Assembly: GCA_035532035.1 (NCBI GenBank)
Contig: DATKRS010000004.1
Coordinates: forward strand, 307,501-364,123
From: Candidatus Dormiibacterota bacterium
Lineage (GTDB): Bacteria; Vulcanimicrobiota; Vulcanimicrobiia; Vulcanimicrobiales; Vulcanimicrobiaceae
Length of the DNA: 56,623 nt
Direction: 5' to 3'
The notes beneath the pieces were generated by a model. It saw nothing but the letters and a program-made list of their open reading frames with translations, did not search any database and was not told where the DNA came from. Shown here piece by piece: positions 11,952-20,385 of the stretch (position 1 is the stretch's first letter; each line of letters starts with the position of its first letter). A program made the translations under genes and the position numbers.

Positions 11952-14434
11952 AGGCGGTCATCATGGCCGGAGGTGAGGGGACCCGGCTCCGGCCGCTCAC
12001 GTCCAATCAGCCCAAGCCCATGCTGGCGATGGCCAATCGCCCGATGATGGAGCACGTCGTCCTGCTGCTCCGAGAGCACGGAATGACCGAGATCGTGGTG
12101 ACGGTCGCCTTCATGGCGAACGCCATCCGCACCTACTTCGGGGATGGGTCCGAGCTGGGGGTCCGGATGGTCTACGCGACCGAGGAGACGCCACTCGGCA
12201 CGGCCGGATCGGTCTTGAACGCCCGCGAGCAGCTCGACGAGAGGTTCATGGTGATCTCGGGCGATGTGCTGACCGACATCGACCTGAGCGCCGTCGTGGA
12301 CTTCCACCAACGGAAGGGGGCGCTCGCCACCCTGGCCCTGTGCTCGGTGGAGAACCCGCTCGAGTTCGGGATCGTGATCACCCGGGAGGACGGGTCGATC
12401 GAGCGGTTCCTGGAGAAGCCGACTTGGGGCCAGGTGTTCAGCGACACGATCAACACCGGGATATATGTGCTGGAGCCGGAGATCTTCGACTACATCCCCG
12501 AGGGCCGGCCTGTCGACTTCTCGAGCGAGGTCTTCCCGGCCGTGCTCGAGGCCGGGCAGCCGATTTACGGCTACGTCGCCGACGGGTACTGGGAGGACGT
12601 CGGCACCACCGAGGCGTACCGAAAGGCTCACCAGGACATCCTCGATCAACGGGTGCGGGTGACGATCGAGGGCTTCGCCCTCCGGCCCGGCGTATGGCTC
12701 GGCAAGGGATCGACGGTCGAGCCGACCGCGGTCATCGACGGGCCGGCGGTCATCGGCGCCAACTGCTCCATCGGTCCCGGAGTGGTCCTCGGTGAGTACA
12801 CGACCTTGGGTTCGAACGTGCGCGTCGGAGAGCGGGCGGAGGTGCGTCGCTCGGTGATCAGCGACAACGGCCATCTGGGACCCGGGGTTCGGGTGGAGGG
12901 TTCGGTGGTCGGGCGGTCCTGCGATCTCCGGTCCGGGGCCCGGTGCGAGCCCGGCGCGGTGCTGGGCGAAGGGTGCCTGATCGGCGCGCACGCCGAGATC
13001 AGGGCGGGCGTGAAGGTCTATCCGTTCAAGACGGTCGAGACCGGAGCGACGGTCAACTCCTCCATCGTGTGGGAGTCGATGGGATCGAGGCTGCTGTTCG
13101 GGCGCGAAGGGGTCCGAGGGATCGCCAACGTCGACATCAGCCCCGAGCTCGCCGTCCGCCTGTCGATGGCGTGGGCTTCGACGCTCGAGAAGAACGCGAC
13201 GGTCACCGTGTCGCGAGACAGCAGCCGGACTGCCCGGATGCTCAAGAGGGCGATCATGGTCGGGTGCAATGCCGCCGGCGTCAACGTGGACGACCTCGAG
13301 ATGGCGACGGTGCCGGTCACCCGCCACCAGGTGAGGAGCTCGCAGGCACCGGGGGGCGTGACGGTCCGGTTGGCTCCCGACGACCCCCAGTCGGTGATGA
13401 TCCGGTTCTTCGACAGCGGTGGCCTCGACCTCCCCGAGACGGCCCAGCGCAAGATCGAACGCCTCTACCACCGCGAGGAGTTCCGGCGGGTCCTGGCCCG
13501 CGAGATCGGGGACATCTACTTCCCCGCGCGTGCGGTGGAGCACTACACGGCGGACCTGATCGCGGCGGTCGATCTCTCGAGGGCGCGGACCGCGGGCCTC
13601 AAGCTGGTCCTCGATCTCTCCTACGGCTCGGCCAGCTTCGTCATGCCGCAACTGCTGTCCAAGCTCGAGGCGGACGTGCTCGTGGTCAACCCCTACGCCC
13701 ACACGCCGGGCATGATGGCCGTCGACCGGGCGGTGAACGCCGCCCGCGTGGCCGACATCGTGCGCGCCTCGGGCGCCCACCTGGGAGCGGTGGTCGACGC
13801 GGACTCCGAGTACCTCACGATCATCGACGACGAGGGGACGATCCTGTCGGACGACCAGTCGCTGCTGGTGCTCCTCCGCCTCGTCGTCGAGACGCAGAAG
13901 GATCCCAGGGTGGCCCTGCCGGTCGCCGTCTCACGAAGGGCCGAGCAGATCTGCGCCGAGGCGGGGGTGCCGGTCACCTTCACCAAGCTGTCCTCCTCCC
14001 ACCTGATGGAGGTCGCAGCGAAGGGCGGGATCACGTTCGCCGCCAGCCAGTCGGGTGGCTTCCTCTTCCCGGAGTTCCTCCCGGCCTACGACGCGGCAGC
14101 GACGCTGGTGGAGCTGGTGGCGATGCTGTCGGCAACCGGGCAGACGCTCTCCGATCTGGTCAGGGCCCTCCCGCCGATGTACTTCGCCCACGAGTCCGTG
14201 CTCACCCCTTGGGAGCAGAAGGGGATGATCATGCGCACCCTGGTGGAGCAGCTCGGCGACCGCGACCTGGTGCTGGTCGACGGCGTGAAGGTGCCCGAGG
14301 AGGAGGGCTGGGCGCTCGTCGTCCCCGATCCCGAGGAACCCCTCACTCACATCTGGGCCGAGGGTCCGAGCGAAGCCGGGGCCCGGTCCCTGGCGCAGCA
14401 GTACGCGGTCCGCTTGCGCCAGCTCCTGCGCTGA
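11948..14434 (+). CDS. Mannose-1-phosphate guanylyltransferase-like protein fused to a degenerate phosphomannomutase domain
   Basis: A protein of 828 residues with three parts. Residues 1-235 are a nucleotidyltransferase (VIMAGGEGTRLRPLT, then PKPM, with SGDVLTDID as the metal site). Residues of about 250-370 are a left-handed beta-helix of hexapeptide repeats. Residues of about 385-828 resemble phosphomannomutase/phosphoglucomutase. In the mutase part the usual TASHNP phosphoserine loop is replaced (RLAPDDP) and the metal loop DGDGDR reads VDADSEY, so mutase activity is doubtful and the domain may be regulatory or structural. The family makes NDP-sugars for envelope glycans. Its start overlaps the upstream stop (GTGA). 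A 30-bp repeat array follows the stop directly. Confidence 0.85.
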   Translation: MKAVIMAGGEGTRLRPLTSNQPKPMLAMANRPMMEHVVLLLREHGMTEIVVTVAFMANAIRTYFGDGSELGVRMVYATEETPLGTAGSVLNAREQLDERFMVISGDVLTDIDLSAVVDFHQRKGALATLALCSVENPLEFGIVITREDGSIERFLEKPTWGQVFSDTINTGIYVLEPEIFDYIPEGRPVDFSSEVFPAVLEAGQPIYGYVADGYWEDVGTTEAYRKAHQDILDQRVRVTIEGFALRPGVWLGKGSTVEPTAVIDGPAVIGANCSIGPGVVLGEYTTLGSNVRVGERAEVRRSVISDNGHLGPGVRVEGSVVGRSCDLRSGARCEPGAVLGEGCLIGAHAEIRAGVKVYPFKTVETGATVNSSIVWESMGSRLLFGREGVRGIANVDISPELAVRLSMAWASTLEKNATVTVSRDSSRTARMLKRAIMVGCNAAGVNVDDLEMATVPVTRHQVRSSQAPGGVTVRLAPDDPQSVMIRFFDSGGLDLPETAQRKIERLYHREEFRRVLAREIGDIYFPARAVEHYTADLIAAVDLSRARTAGLKLVLDLSYGSASFVMPQLLSKLEADVLVVNPYAHTPGMMAVDRAVNAARVADIVRASGAHLGAVVDADSEYLTIIDDEGTILSDDQSLLVLLRLVVETQKDPRVALPVAVSRRAEQICAEAGVPVTFTKLSSSHLMEVAAKGGITFAASQSGGFLFPEFLPAYDAAATLVELVAMLSATGQTLSDLVRALPPMYFAHESVLTPWEQKGMIMRTLVEQLGDRDLVLVDGVKVPEEEGWALVVPDPEEPLTHIWAEGPSEAGARSLAQQYAVRLRQLLR

Positions 14435-14524
14435 GGCACCCGACGGCATGGAGCCGGGCATCCCGGCACCCGACGGCATGGAGCCGGGCGTCCCGGCACC
14501 CGACGGCATGGAGCCGGGCGTCCC
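14435..14524 (+). repeat. Three tandem copies of a 30-bp intergenic repeat
   Basis: Three 30-bp units with one A/G difference, beginning right after the upstream stop codon and ending 8 nt before the gcvH -10 box. Each unit contains CCCGACGGCATGG, which also occurs in the 15-bp array at 21931. Confidence 0.95.
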
Positions 14525-14531
14525 GGTCGGA

Positions 14532-14537
14532 TATCGT
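14532..14537 (+). promoter_or_regulatory. -10 box TATCGT of gcvH (leaderless)
   Basis: TATCGT ends 8 nt before ATG 14546. The 30-bp array occupies the place where the -35 region would be. Confidence 0.55.
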
Positions 14538-14545
14538 CCCAGGGC

Positions 14546-14926
14546 ATGAACGTTCCCGACGGCCTGCGCTATTCGACGGATCACGAATGGGCCCGGCTCG
14601 ACGGCGGCCGGGTCCGGGTCGGCATCACCGACTACGCACAGGACGCGCTGGGCGACGTCGTGTTCGTCGACCTGCCCTCGGTGGGGACCCAGGTCGCCCC
14701 CGGTGAGCCCCTCGGTGAGGTCGAGTCCACCAAGTCGGTGTCGGAGATCTACGCACCGGTCGCCGGCCGGGTGGTCAGCGTGAACTCGGACCTGTCGGGT
14801 TCCCCCGAGCACATGAACAGCGATCCCTACGGGGAGGGCTGGATCTGCGAGATCGAGCTCGACGACCCTGACGGCCTGCGCTCGCTCCTCGGCCCCGAGG
14901 CATACCGGGCGCTGACCGAGACCTGA
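14546..14926 (+). CDS. gcvH: Glycine cleavage system H protein
   Basis: A lipoyl carrier protein of 126 residues that shuttles the aminomethyl group between GcvP, GcvT and the lipoamide dehydrogenase. The lipoylation site is the lysine of EVESTKSVSEIYAPVAG near residue 62, in the normal hammerhead context. Length and sequence are fully typical (start RYSTDHEWARLDGG). It leads the gcvH-FHA-MerR-DUF151 order known from Mycobacterium, while the other gcv genes lie about 14 kb downstream at 28593-32700. No glycine riboswitch precedes it; the promoter looks leaderless. Confidence 0.96.
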   Translation: MNVPDGLRYSTDHEWARLDGGRVRVGITDYAQDALGDVVFVDLPSVGTQVAPGEPLGEVESTKSVSEIYAPVAGRVVSVNSDLSGSPEHMNSDPYGEGWICEIELDDPDGLRSLLGPEAYRALTET

Positions 14927-15084
14927 GCACGGGCGGATCCGAGCTGCGGGCGGAAGGAAGGTGAGCGCCCGGAGCGGTATGTCGAAAGACCCGGCACGGC
15001 GGCAAAGGGCCCGGTCGGGCCCGTTCCCGGTCGCCGGACGCCCCCTTCGGGCGCGATCAGGGGAGACGGGCCAGACGGACGGAC

Positions 15085-15090
15085 TACCGT
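15085..15090 (+). promoter_or_regulatory. -10 box TACCGT of the FHA gene (leaderless)
   Basis: TACCGT ends 7 nt before GTG 15098. It overlaps the alternative start GTG 15089, which argues for the later start. Confidence 0.55.
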
Positions 15091-15097
15091 GAAGGGA

Positions 15098-15574
15098 GTG
15101 TTCTGCCATAACTGCGGGCATCGGAATCCTGCCGGGGTCAACTTCTGCTCCTCCTGTGGCGCCGCCCTCGCGGTGGGGGGCCCCGACTCGACCATCACGT
15201 TGCAGGCGGTCGACGACCACGGCGAGACGGCCGACGAGGAGGCGTCCGTCCCTCTGGCCGGGCTGCCCCTCGGTACCGGGGTCCTGCTGGTGAAGCGAGG
15301 CCCGAACGTCGGCGCCCGATACGTGCTCGACGGTGATGTCACCCAGGCCGGCCGCCACCCGGAGAGCGATATCTTCCTCGACGACGTGACCGTGTCGCGC
15401 CGGCATGCAGAGCTTCACCGGCGCATGGACGGGAAGGTGGAGATCCGGGACGTGGGCTCGCTCAATGGCACCTATGTGAACCGCGAGCGCACAGAGGTGG
15501 CCGTGCTCGCCGCCGGCGACGAGGTGCAGATCGGCAAGTTCAAGTTGGTCTTCCTCGTCGCGGAAGACCGGTGA
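15098..15574 (+). CDS. garA: FHA-domain protein with N-terminal zinc ribbon (GarA/OdhI-like)
   Basis: A protein of 158 residues. Residues 2-20 hold a double CxxC zinc ribbon (FCHNCGHRNPAG, FCSSCG). Residues of about 70-155 form a forkhead-associated domain with the phosphothreonine-binding signatures GRHPESDI, VSRRHAEL and GSLNGTYVN. In mycobacteria and corynebacteria the neighbour-equivalent GarA/OdhI is a phospho-switch that inhibits 2-oxoglutarate dehydrogenase and controls glutamate metabolism, and it sits in the same gcvH-garA-merR order. Those proteins have a phosphorylated TxxET tail rather than a zinc ribbon. This one lacks an evident tail motif, so a different partner is possible. 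Confidence 0.85.
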   Translation: MFCHNCGHRNPAGVNFCSSCGAALAVGGPDSTITLQAVDDHGETADEEASVPLAGLPLGTGVLLVKRGPNVGARYVLDGDVTQAGRHPESDIFLDDVTVSRRHAELHRRMDGKVEIRDVGSLNGTYVNRERTEVAVLAAGDEVQIGKFKLVFLVAEDR

Positions 15575-15659
15575 GGGCCGGACCTGGCAGACTGGGCGTT
15601 CACAACCGGCGGCATGCGGTGGCGATCGGTTCGGGTGAGGGTCGGGGCGAGGGAGATCG

Positions 15660-17054
15660 ATGGTGAGCAGCCGCACACATCTGTCGATCGGTGACGTGCT
15701 CACGCTGTTGCGTGAGGAGTTCCCCGACGTCACCATCTCGAAGATCCGCTTCCTCGAGAGCCAGGGCCTGGTCAACCCCGAGCGGTCCCCTTCGGGGTAC
15801 CGGAAGTTCTTCGAGCGCGATGTCGAGCGCCTCCGCTGGGTTCTTCGCCAGCAACGAGAGCACTTCCTTCCGCTGAAGGTCATCCGGGACCGGCTGATCG
15901 AGAGCGGCGGCGGCGTGCCGGCGGACGAGGACAGTGCAGAAGCCCTTCCGGCAGCGGAGCCGGCGGTGCCCGAGGAGGGCCGGAGCATCACGGCGGGGGT
16001 CTTGGCCAACGGGGCGACCGAGCACCTGGCGACGGGCCTCAGGGTGCCCGAGCCGGCGCTGCTCCTCTCGCAGGGAGTCGGGCACCACCCCGGCGGGGCA
16101 GGAGCGGGCGAGCGATCGGCGACCGGGCGACCGGGCAGCCGGGCGGCAGGGGGGCAGGAACCGATCTCGGCCAGGGGGGAGGACGGTCGCCAGGAGGCGG
16201 CGTTGATCCGGGAGGCGGTCCGCGACGCGCTCCCGGGGCTTTCGCCGCCGAGCTCGCCGCCGGGGCCGGGGGGTGAACCGCGCGCACCGCAAACGCCGGT
16301 GGCGAAGCGGGCTCCCGTTTCGGCCGCCGCCCCGGTGGAGGTCGTCGGTGGGGAGACCTCCGGTTCCGGGAAACGATCGCAAGCGGTCGCCGCCTCCCGC
16401 CCGGGAGCGGGTAGGGCGGTCGATGCGGGGCCGCGGGGTGGTCAGCCGGTGGCCCACGGCACCGGCCCGGACGCCGGGGGAACCGCCACGGGTGCGGGCG
16501 GCCCGGCGGCGGGGGAGCCCGACCTGCCTTCGGCTCCCGATCCCCGTACCGCACCATCCTCCCGGCAGGGTCGTCCCGCCGCCGGTCAGGGATGGTCGGT
16601 CGAGGCCGGGTCGTCCTCGGAGGATCCCTCAGGGGAGGAGCCCGGTGTCCCCTTCGACCTGTCGTCGGGAGTGAGCGGGGCGAGCCTCACGATGGAGGAG
16701 CTCTGCGCCGCCACCGATCTGACCGCCTCCGACATCGCCTCCTTGGAGGCCTTCGGCCTGATCGAGACGATGACCGTCGCCGGCACCACCTATTACGACG
16801 AGTCCGCCCTGGCGGTGGCGAACCTCGTCTCAGGGTTCGGTCGGTACGGGATCGAGCCCCGGCACCTCCGCCTCTACCGGAACGCCGTCGAGCGGGAGTC
16901 GGGCCTGATCGAGCAGGTCGTGGCCCCGCTGCTCCGCCAGCGGAACCCGGAGTCGCGTCAGCGGGCGGCGGAAGCGGCCGCCGACCTGGGCAAGCTCGGG
17001 CAGAGCCTGAGGTCGGCCCTGCTCCGCAAGGAGCTCCGGCGGCTGATCGGTTGA
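15660..17054 (+). CDS. MerR-family regulator (FtsR-like) with long disordered linker
   Basis: A DNA-binding protein of 464 residues. A MerR-type winged helix (LSIGDVLTLLREEF...RFLESQGLVNPERSPSGYRKF) covers residues 8-75. A helical C-terminal domain covers about 340-464 (LTMEELCAATDLTASDIASLE onward). Between them lie about 250 low-complexity residues rich in G, P, A and R. Mycobacterial and corynebacterial homologues in this locus (Rv1828/FtsR) are about 250 residues, so the linker is a large expansion. FtsR activates ftsZ in corynebacteria; a division role here is inference. ATG 15660 has GAGGGAG 7 nt upstream, so this gene is leadered. Confidence 0.87.
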   Translation: MVSSRTHLSIGDVLTLLREEFPDVTISKIRFLESQGLVNPERSPSGYRKFFERDVERLRWVLRQQREHFLPLKVIRDRLIESGGGVPADEDSAEALPAAEPAVPEEGRSITAGVLANGATEHLATGLRVPEPALLLSQGVGHHPGGAGAGERSATGRPGSRAAGGQEPISARGEDGRQEAALIREAVRDALPGLSPPSSPPGPGGEPRAPQTPVAKRAPVSAAAPVEVVGGETSGSGKRSQAVAASRPGAGRAVDAGPRGGQPVAHGTGPDAGGTATGAGGPAAGEPDLPSAPDPRTAPSSRQGRPAAGQGWSVEAGSSSEDPSGEEPGVPFDLSSGVSGASLTMEELCAATDLTASDIASLEAFGLIETMTVAGTTYYDESALAVANLVSGFGRYGIEPRHLRLYRNAVERESGLIEQVVAPLLRQRNPESRQRAAEAAADLGKLGQSLRSALLRKELRRLIG

Positions 17055-17171
17055 CGGACGGTTCGGCCCGCCGGCCGGCGGGCCGGGTCCGGAGCGATCC
17101 GTGGGTGGGCCGTTCGGGCTGGTCCCGTGCCTGGTTCGGGCACCGGTAGGCGCACACGAAGTCGGCAGCGC

Positions 17172-17177
17172 TACATT
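17172..17177 (+). promoter_or_regulatory. -10 box TACATT of the DUF151 gene (leaderless)
   Basis: TACATT ends 6 nt before ATG 17184. Confidence 0.55.
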
Positions 17178-17183
17178 TCTTCC

Positions 17184-17687
17184 ATGGTCGAAGTCCGGCT
17201 CCGGGCTGTCCGGGTAGACCTCCAGTCCAATACCCCGGTGCTGCTCCTGCAGGAGACCGAGGGCGAGGGCCGGACGCTTCCCATCTTCATCGGCACCGCC
17301 GAGGCGACGGCGATCGCCTATGCGCTTCAGGGGGTGGACATGCCGAGGCCGATGACCCACGATCTCCTGAGGGACGTGTTCGGCGCGCTCGACGTGGAGG
17401 TCGAGCGGGTGGTGATCACCGAGTTGCGGGCGGCGACGTACTACGCCGAGCTGCACCTGCGGCGCGAGGCGCAGCGGTCGGTGGTGTCGAGCCGGCCGTC
17501 GGACGCGGTGGCGGTCGCCGTCCGGACCGGCAGCCCGCTCTACGTCTCGGACGAATTGATGGATGCCGAGGGCATCCTGCTGGCCCTCGAGAACGGCGAG
17601 GACGAGGAAGACGCCAGTCCCGAGGAGCTGGTGGGACAATTCCGCCAATTCCTCGACTCGATCAAGCCAGAAGACTTCGGCCTGTGA
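17184..17687 (+). CDS. DUF151 bifunctional nuclease-family protein
   Basis: A cytoplasmic protein of 167 residues matching the DUF151/BFN fold. It begins MVEVRLRAVRVD and contains LPIFIGTAEATAIAYALQG, RPMTHDLL and SSRPSDAVAVAVRTGSPLYV, all family hallmarks. Some members are reported as bifunctional nucleases in plants; the bacterial role is unsettled. The position after the MerR gene is the actinobacterial arrangement (Rv1829 in M. tuberculosis). ATG 17184 is chosen because of the -10 box 6 nt upstream and because the family sequence starts there. The acidic C-terminus reads EDEEDASPEEL. The stop overlaps the lipoprotein gene (GTGA). Confidence 0.9.
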   Translation: MVEVRLRAVRVDLQSNTPVLLLQETEGEGRTLPIFIGTAEATAIAYALQGVDMPRPMTHDLLRDVFGALDVEVERVVITELRAATYYAELHLRREAQRSVVSSRPSDAVAVAVRTGSPLYVSDELMDAEGILLALENGEDEEDASPEELVGQFRQFLDSIKPEDFGL

Positions 17688-18340
17688 GCTCGCCGCGGCG
17701 AGCGGCGCCCCCGGGCAGTCGCCGGCCGGGCAGCCGCCGGATCGCGATGGGGTTCATGTTGGCGGCGGTCGGGGTGGCCCTGACCGCTTGCTCTTCCCCG
17801 TCGGCGAGCCCGTCGGGGACCACGAGCACCAGACCGCCGGGTCCGACCACCACCGCGCCGTCCGGCACGACGAGCACCACGGGAGCCGGCACGACCACCA
17901 CGGGCTCGTCGACCTGCCAGGTGGCGCAGCTCCACATGGTCCCCCAGCAGGGGAGCGGGGCCGCCGGCACCATCGAGATGTCCGTCAACCTGACCAACCA
18001 GGCCGGCACCACCTGCACCCTCTTCGGCTATCCGGGGATGCAGCTGTTGGACGGGTCGGGCAACAACCTCCCGACGAACGTCGTCAGGGGTGGCGGGCCG
18101 CAGTTCGGGGTGCCCGGGGCCGACCAGGCCCCGACCACCGTGGTGCTGGCTCCCCAGCAGACGGCGGCGTTCAGTCTCAGCTACTCGGACGTCCCCGTAG
18201 GGACGGAGACCACCTGTCCCACGTCGACGAACGCCCTGATCACGCCCCCCGGTGATTTCGTTCCGGCCACGGTGGCCCTGGCGGTCGCCCCTTGCGGCGG
18301 GGGGACGATCCACGTCTCGCCGGTTTACGCCACTTCATAG
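17684..18340 (+). CDS. DUF4232 lipoprotein
   Basis: A secreted lipoprotein of 218 residues. A basic N-terminus and a hydrophobic segment lead to the lipobox LTAC near residue 36, followed by a Ser/Thr/Pro-rich stalk of about 40 residues. A beta-rich DUF4232 domain then runs from CQVAQL to the end, with paired cysteines (CTLFGYPGM, TCPTSTN, APCGGG) that could form disulfides outside the membrane. DUF4232 proteins are common actinobacterial surface lipoproteins of unknown function. The GTG start overlaps the DUF151 stop, so translation is coupled although the functions look unrelated. Confidence 0.85.
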   Translation: MSSPRRAAPPGSRRPGSRRIAMGFMLAAVGVALTACSSPSASPSGTTSTRPPGPTTTAPSGTTSTTGAGTTTTGSSTCQVAQLHMVPQQGSGAAGTIEMSVNLTNQAGTTCTLFGYPGMQLLDGSGNNLPTNVVRGGGPQFGVPGADQAPTTVVLAPQQTAAFSLSYSDVPVGTETTCPTSTNALITPPGDFVPATVALAVAPCGGGTIHVSPVYATS

Positions 18341-20373
18341 TGGGGGCGGTGCGTCGCGTGGCCACGGTCGCGCCGTTCGGGAGGTGGGATTCGCCCTTGG
18401 GCGCCGAAGAGGCAGCCGCGGGCCGGGCCCGGCGCGCCGGTTTGGCCAGCGACGGGACGTTCCTCTACTGGCTCGAGAGCCGGCCGGCGGAGGGAGGCAG
18501 GACCGCGTGCGACCGGGCGAGACCCGGTGAGCGACCCGAGGAGGTCTCCCCCCGCGGTGCCGACGTCCGCAGCCGGGTGCACGAGTACGGGGGAGGGGCG
18601 TTCTGCCTCGTCCCTCCGAGCGGGGGGCGGCCCCCGGCGATCGGGTACGTCGACCTCGGCGACCAGCGGGTCCGATTGCACCGGATCGACGGCCCCGGGG
18701 ACCGGGACCCGATGGGTCCCGGCGGTGAGGCCCTGACCGCCGAAGCGCCCTCCGGAGAGCGGTGGAGCCATGGCGATCTGAGGGCCACCGATGATGGCAG
18801 CCTCGTCCTGGCGGTCCGCGAGCGCCTCGCTGCCGGCGGCAGGGCCAGGCGCGCCATCGTGGGGCTCCACCCGGGCGAGCCGGGACGTGTCTCGGTCCTC
18901 GTGGAGGTCCCTGACTTCGTGGCGGCGCCCCGACCCGACGCAGGTGGCCACCGGCTGGCCTGGGTCCGCTGGGCCCATCCGGACATGCCGTGGACGTCCT
19001 CGGAGCTGTGGGTCGGGGATCTCGTCCGAGGAGCGGACGGTCCCGAGATCGGGTCGGCACGCAAGCTGGCCGGGGGAGCCGGGGTATCGGTGGGACAGCC
19101 GACCTGGGCGGCGGACGGGTTCCTCGTGTTCGCCAGTGACGCAGGGGGGTGGTGGCAGCCCTGGGGCTGGCGCCCGGGGACGCTTCCCGCCCGCCTGTGC
19201 GGGGAGCCTGCCGAGTTCCACGCCCCGGACTGGGCGTTGGGCCAGTCGACGATGGTTCCGTTGGAGGATGGTCGGATCCTGTGCCGGTGGCGCTCCCTGG
19301 GAACCGATCGGATCGGACTGCTCGACCCGGCCAGCGGTCGGCTCGAGACCGTCACCCAGCCGGCGGTGTCGATCGGCGCCGTGTGCGCACACGGCGCCGG
19401 CGCCGCATGGCTGGGTGATTCCCCGTTCGCCCCCGCGTCGATCTGGTGGTGCCCCGATCCTTCCGGACGGGCCCGTCGCGCCGATTCCCGTCGCGCCGAT
19501 TCCCGTCGGGTCGACTCGCCTGTGGCCGTCGCCAGGGTGACGGCGGCTCCCGCCGCACCCTTGGAACGGCGGGACGTCTCGGTGGGGGAGCCGTTCTCCT
19601 TCCGCAACCGCTCCGGTGAGCTCGTGCACGGGCTCTTCCACCCGCCGCTCCTGCACGGGGTGGAGGGACCGGAGGGAGAGCTCCCGCCCCTCGTCGTGCG
19701 GTGCCACGGAGGCCCGACCGGGTCCGCCGAGGCGGGGTTCGACGTGGTGGTGCAGTTCCTCACCACCCGGGGGTTCGCCGTCGCGGACGTGGACTACGGC
19801 GGAAGCACCGGCTACGGGCGCGCCTACCGCGAGCGGCTGCACCGCCGGTGGGGCGTGGTCGACGTTGACGACTGCACCGACGCGGCGGTCCACCTGGCCG
19901 GGAAGGGCCTGGTGGACGGCCGGCGCATGGCAATCCGGGGGAGCAGCGCCGGTGGTCTGACCGCCCTGATGGCCCTGGCGCGCTCGGACTGCTTCGCCGC
20001 CGCGGTGAGCTGGTACGGGGTAACCGATCTGCGGGCTCTGGCCGCCTCGACCCATGACTTCGAGTCGCGCTACACCGACTGGCTCGTCGGCTCGCTGCCC
20101 GCAGCGGGTGAGGAGTACGACCAACGCTCCCCGCGGTATCAGGTGGAGCGGATGAGCGGGGCCGTCCTGTTGTTGCAGGGGACGGAGGATCCGATCGTCC
20201 CACTCGACCAGGCCGCGTCCATGGCGGAGGCCCTCCGGCGCCGGGGGGCCCGTTGCGAGCTGCTCACCTTCGCCGGCGAGGGGCACGGTTTCCGGCGGGC
20301 GGAGACGGTTGCCCGGTGCCTCCGGGCGGAGCACGAGTTCTACCTGAAGGAATTGGTCGGTCCCGCTCGTTGA
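18340..20373 (+). CDS. S9-family prolyl oligopeptidase-like serine peptidase
   Basis: A protein of about 677 residues with an N-terminal beta-propeller (residues 1 to about 420) and a C-terminal alpha/beta-hydrolase. The catalytic triad is readable: serine in GSSAGGLTAL (about residue 534), aspartate in GTEDPIVPLD (about 617) and histidine in GEGHGFRRAE (about 649). The oxyanion segment YGGSTGYGR is also typical. It lacks a signal peptide, so it should cleave short peptides in the cytoplasm. A short 15-bp duplication encodes RRADSRRADSRR near residue 380. GTG 18340 overlaps the upstream TAG by one base; GTG 18349 or 18358 is also possible. Confidence 0.88.
   Translation: MGAVRRVATVAPFGRWDSPLGAEEAAAGRARRAGLASDGTFLYWLESRPAEGGRTACDRARPGERPEEVSPRGADVRSRVHEYGGGAFCLVPPSGGRPPAIGYVDLGDQRVRLHRIDGPGDRDPMGPGGEALTAEAPSGERWSHGDLRATDDGSLVLAVRERLAAGGRARRAIVGLHPGEPGRVSVLVEVPDFVAAPRPDAGGHRLAWVRWAHPDMPWTSSELWVGDLVRGADGPEIGSARKLAGGAGVSVGQPTWAADGFLVFASDAGGWWQPWGWRPGTLPARLCGEPAEFHAPDWALGQSTMVPLEDGRILCRWRSLGTDRIGLLDPASGRLETVTQPAVSIGAVCAHGAGAAWLGDSPFAPASIWWCPDPSGRARRADSRRADSRRVDSPVAVARVTAAPAAPLERRDVSVGEPFSFRNRSGELVHGLFHPPLLHGVEGPEGELPPLVVRCHGGPTGSAEAGFDVVVQFLTTRGFAVADVDYGGSTGYGRAYRERLHRRWGVVDVDDCTDAAVHLAGKGLVDGRRMAIRGSSAGGLTALMALARSDCFAAAVSWYGVTDLRALAASTHDFESRYTDWLVGSLPAAGEEYDQRSPRYQVERMSGAVLLLQGTEDPIVPLDQAASMAEALRRRGARCELLTFAGEGHGFRRAETVARCLRAEHEFYLKELVGPAR
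19478..19512 (+). repeat. 15-bp in-frame tandem repeat in the S9 peptidase gene
   Basis: Two exact copies plus a partial copy of CGTCGCGCCGATTCC, encoding RRADS. It lies between the propeller and the hydrolase domain, where length change is tolerated. Confidence 0.85.
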
Positions 20374-20385
20374 GTGGGCGGTAGG

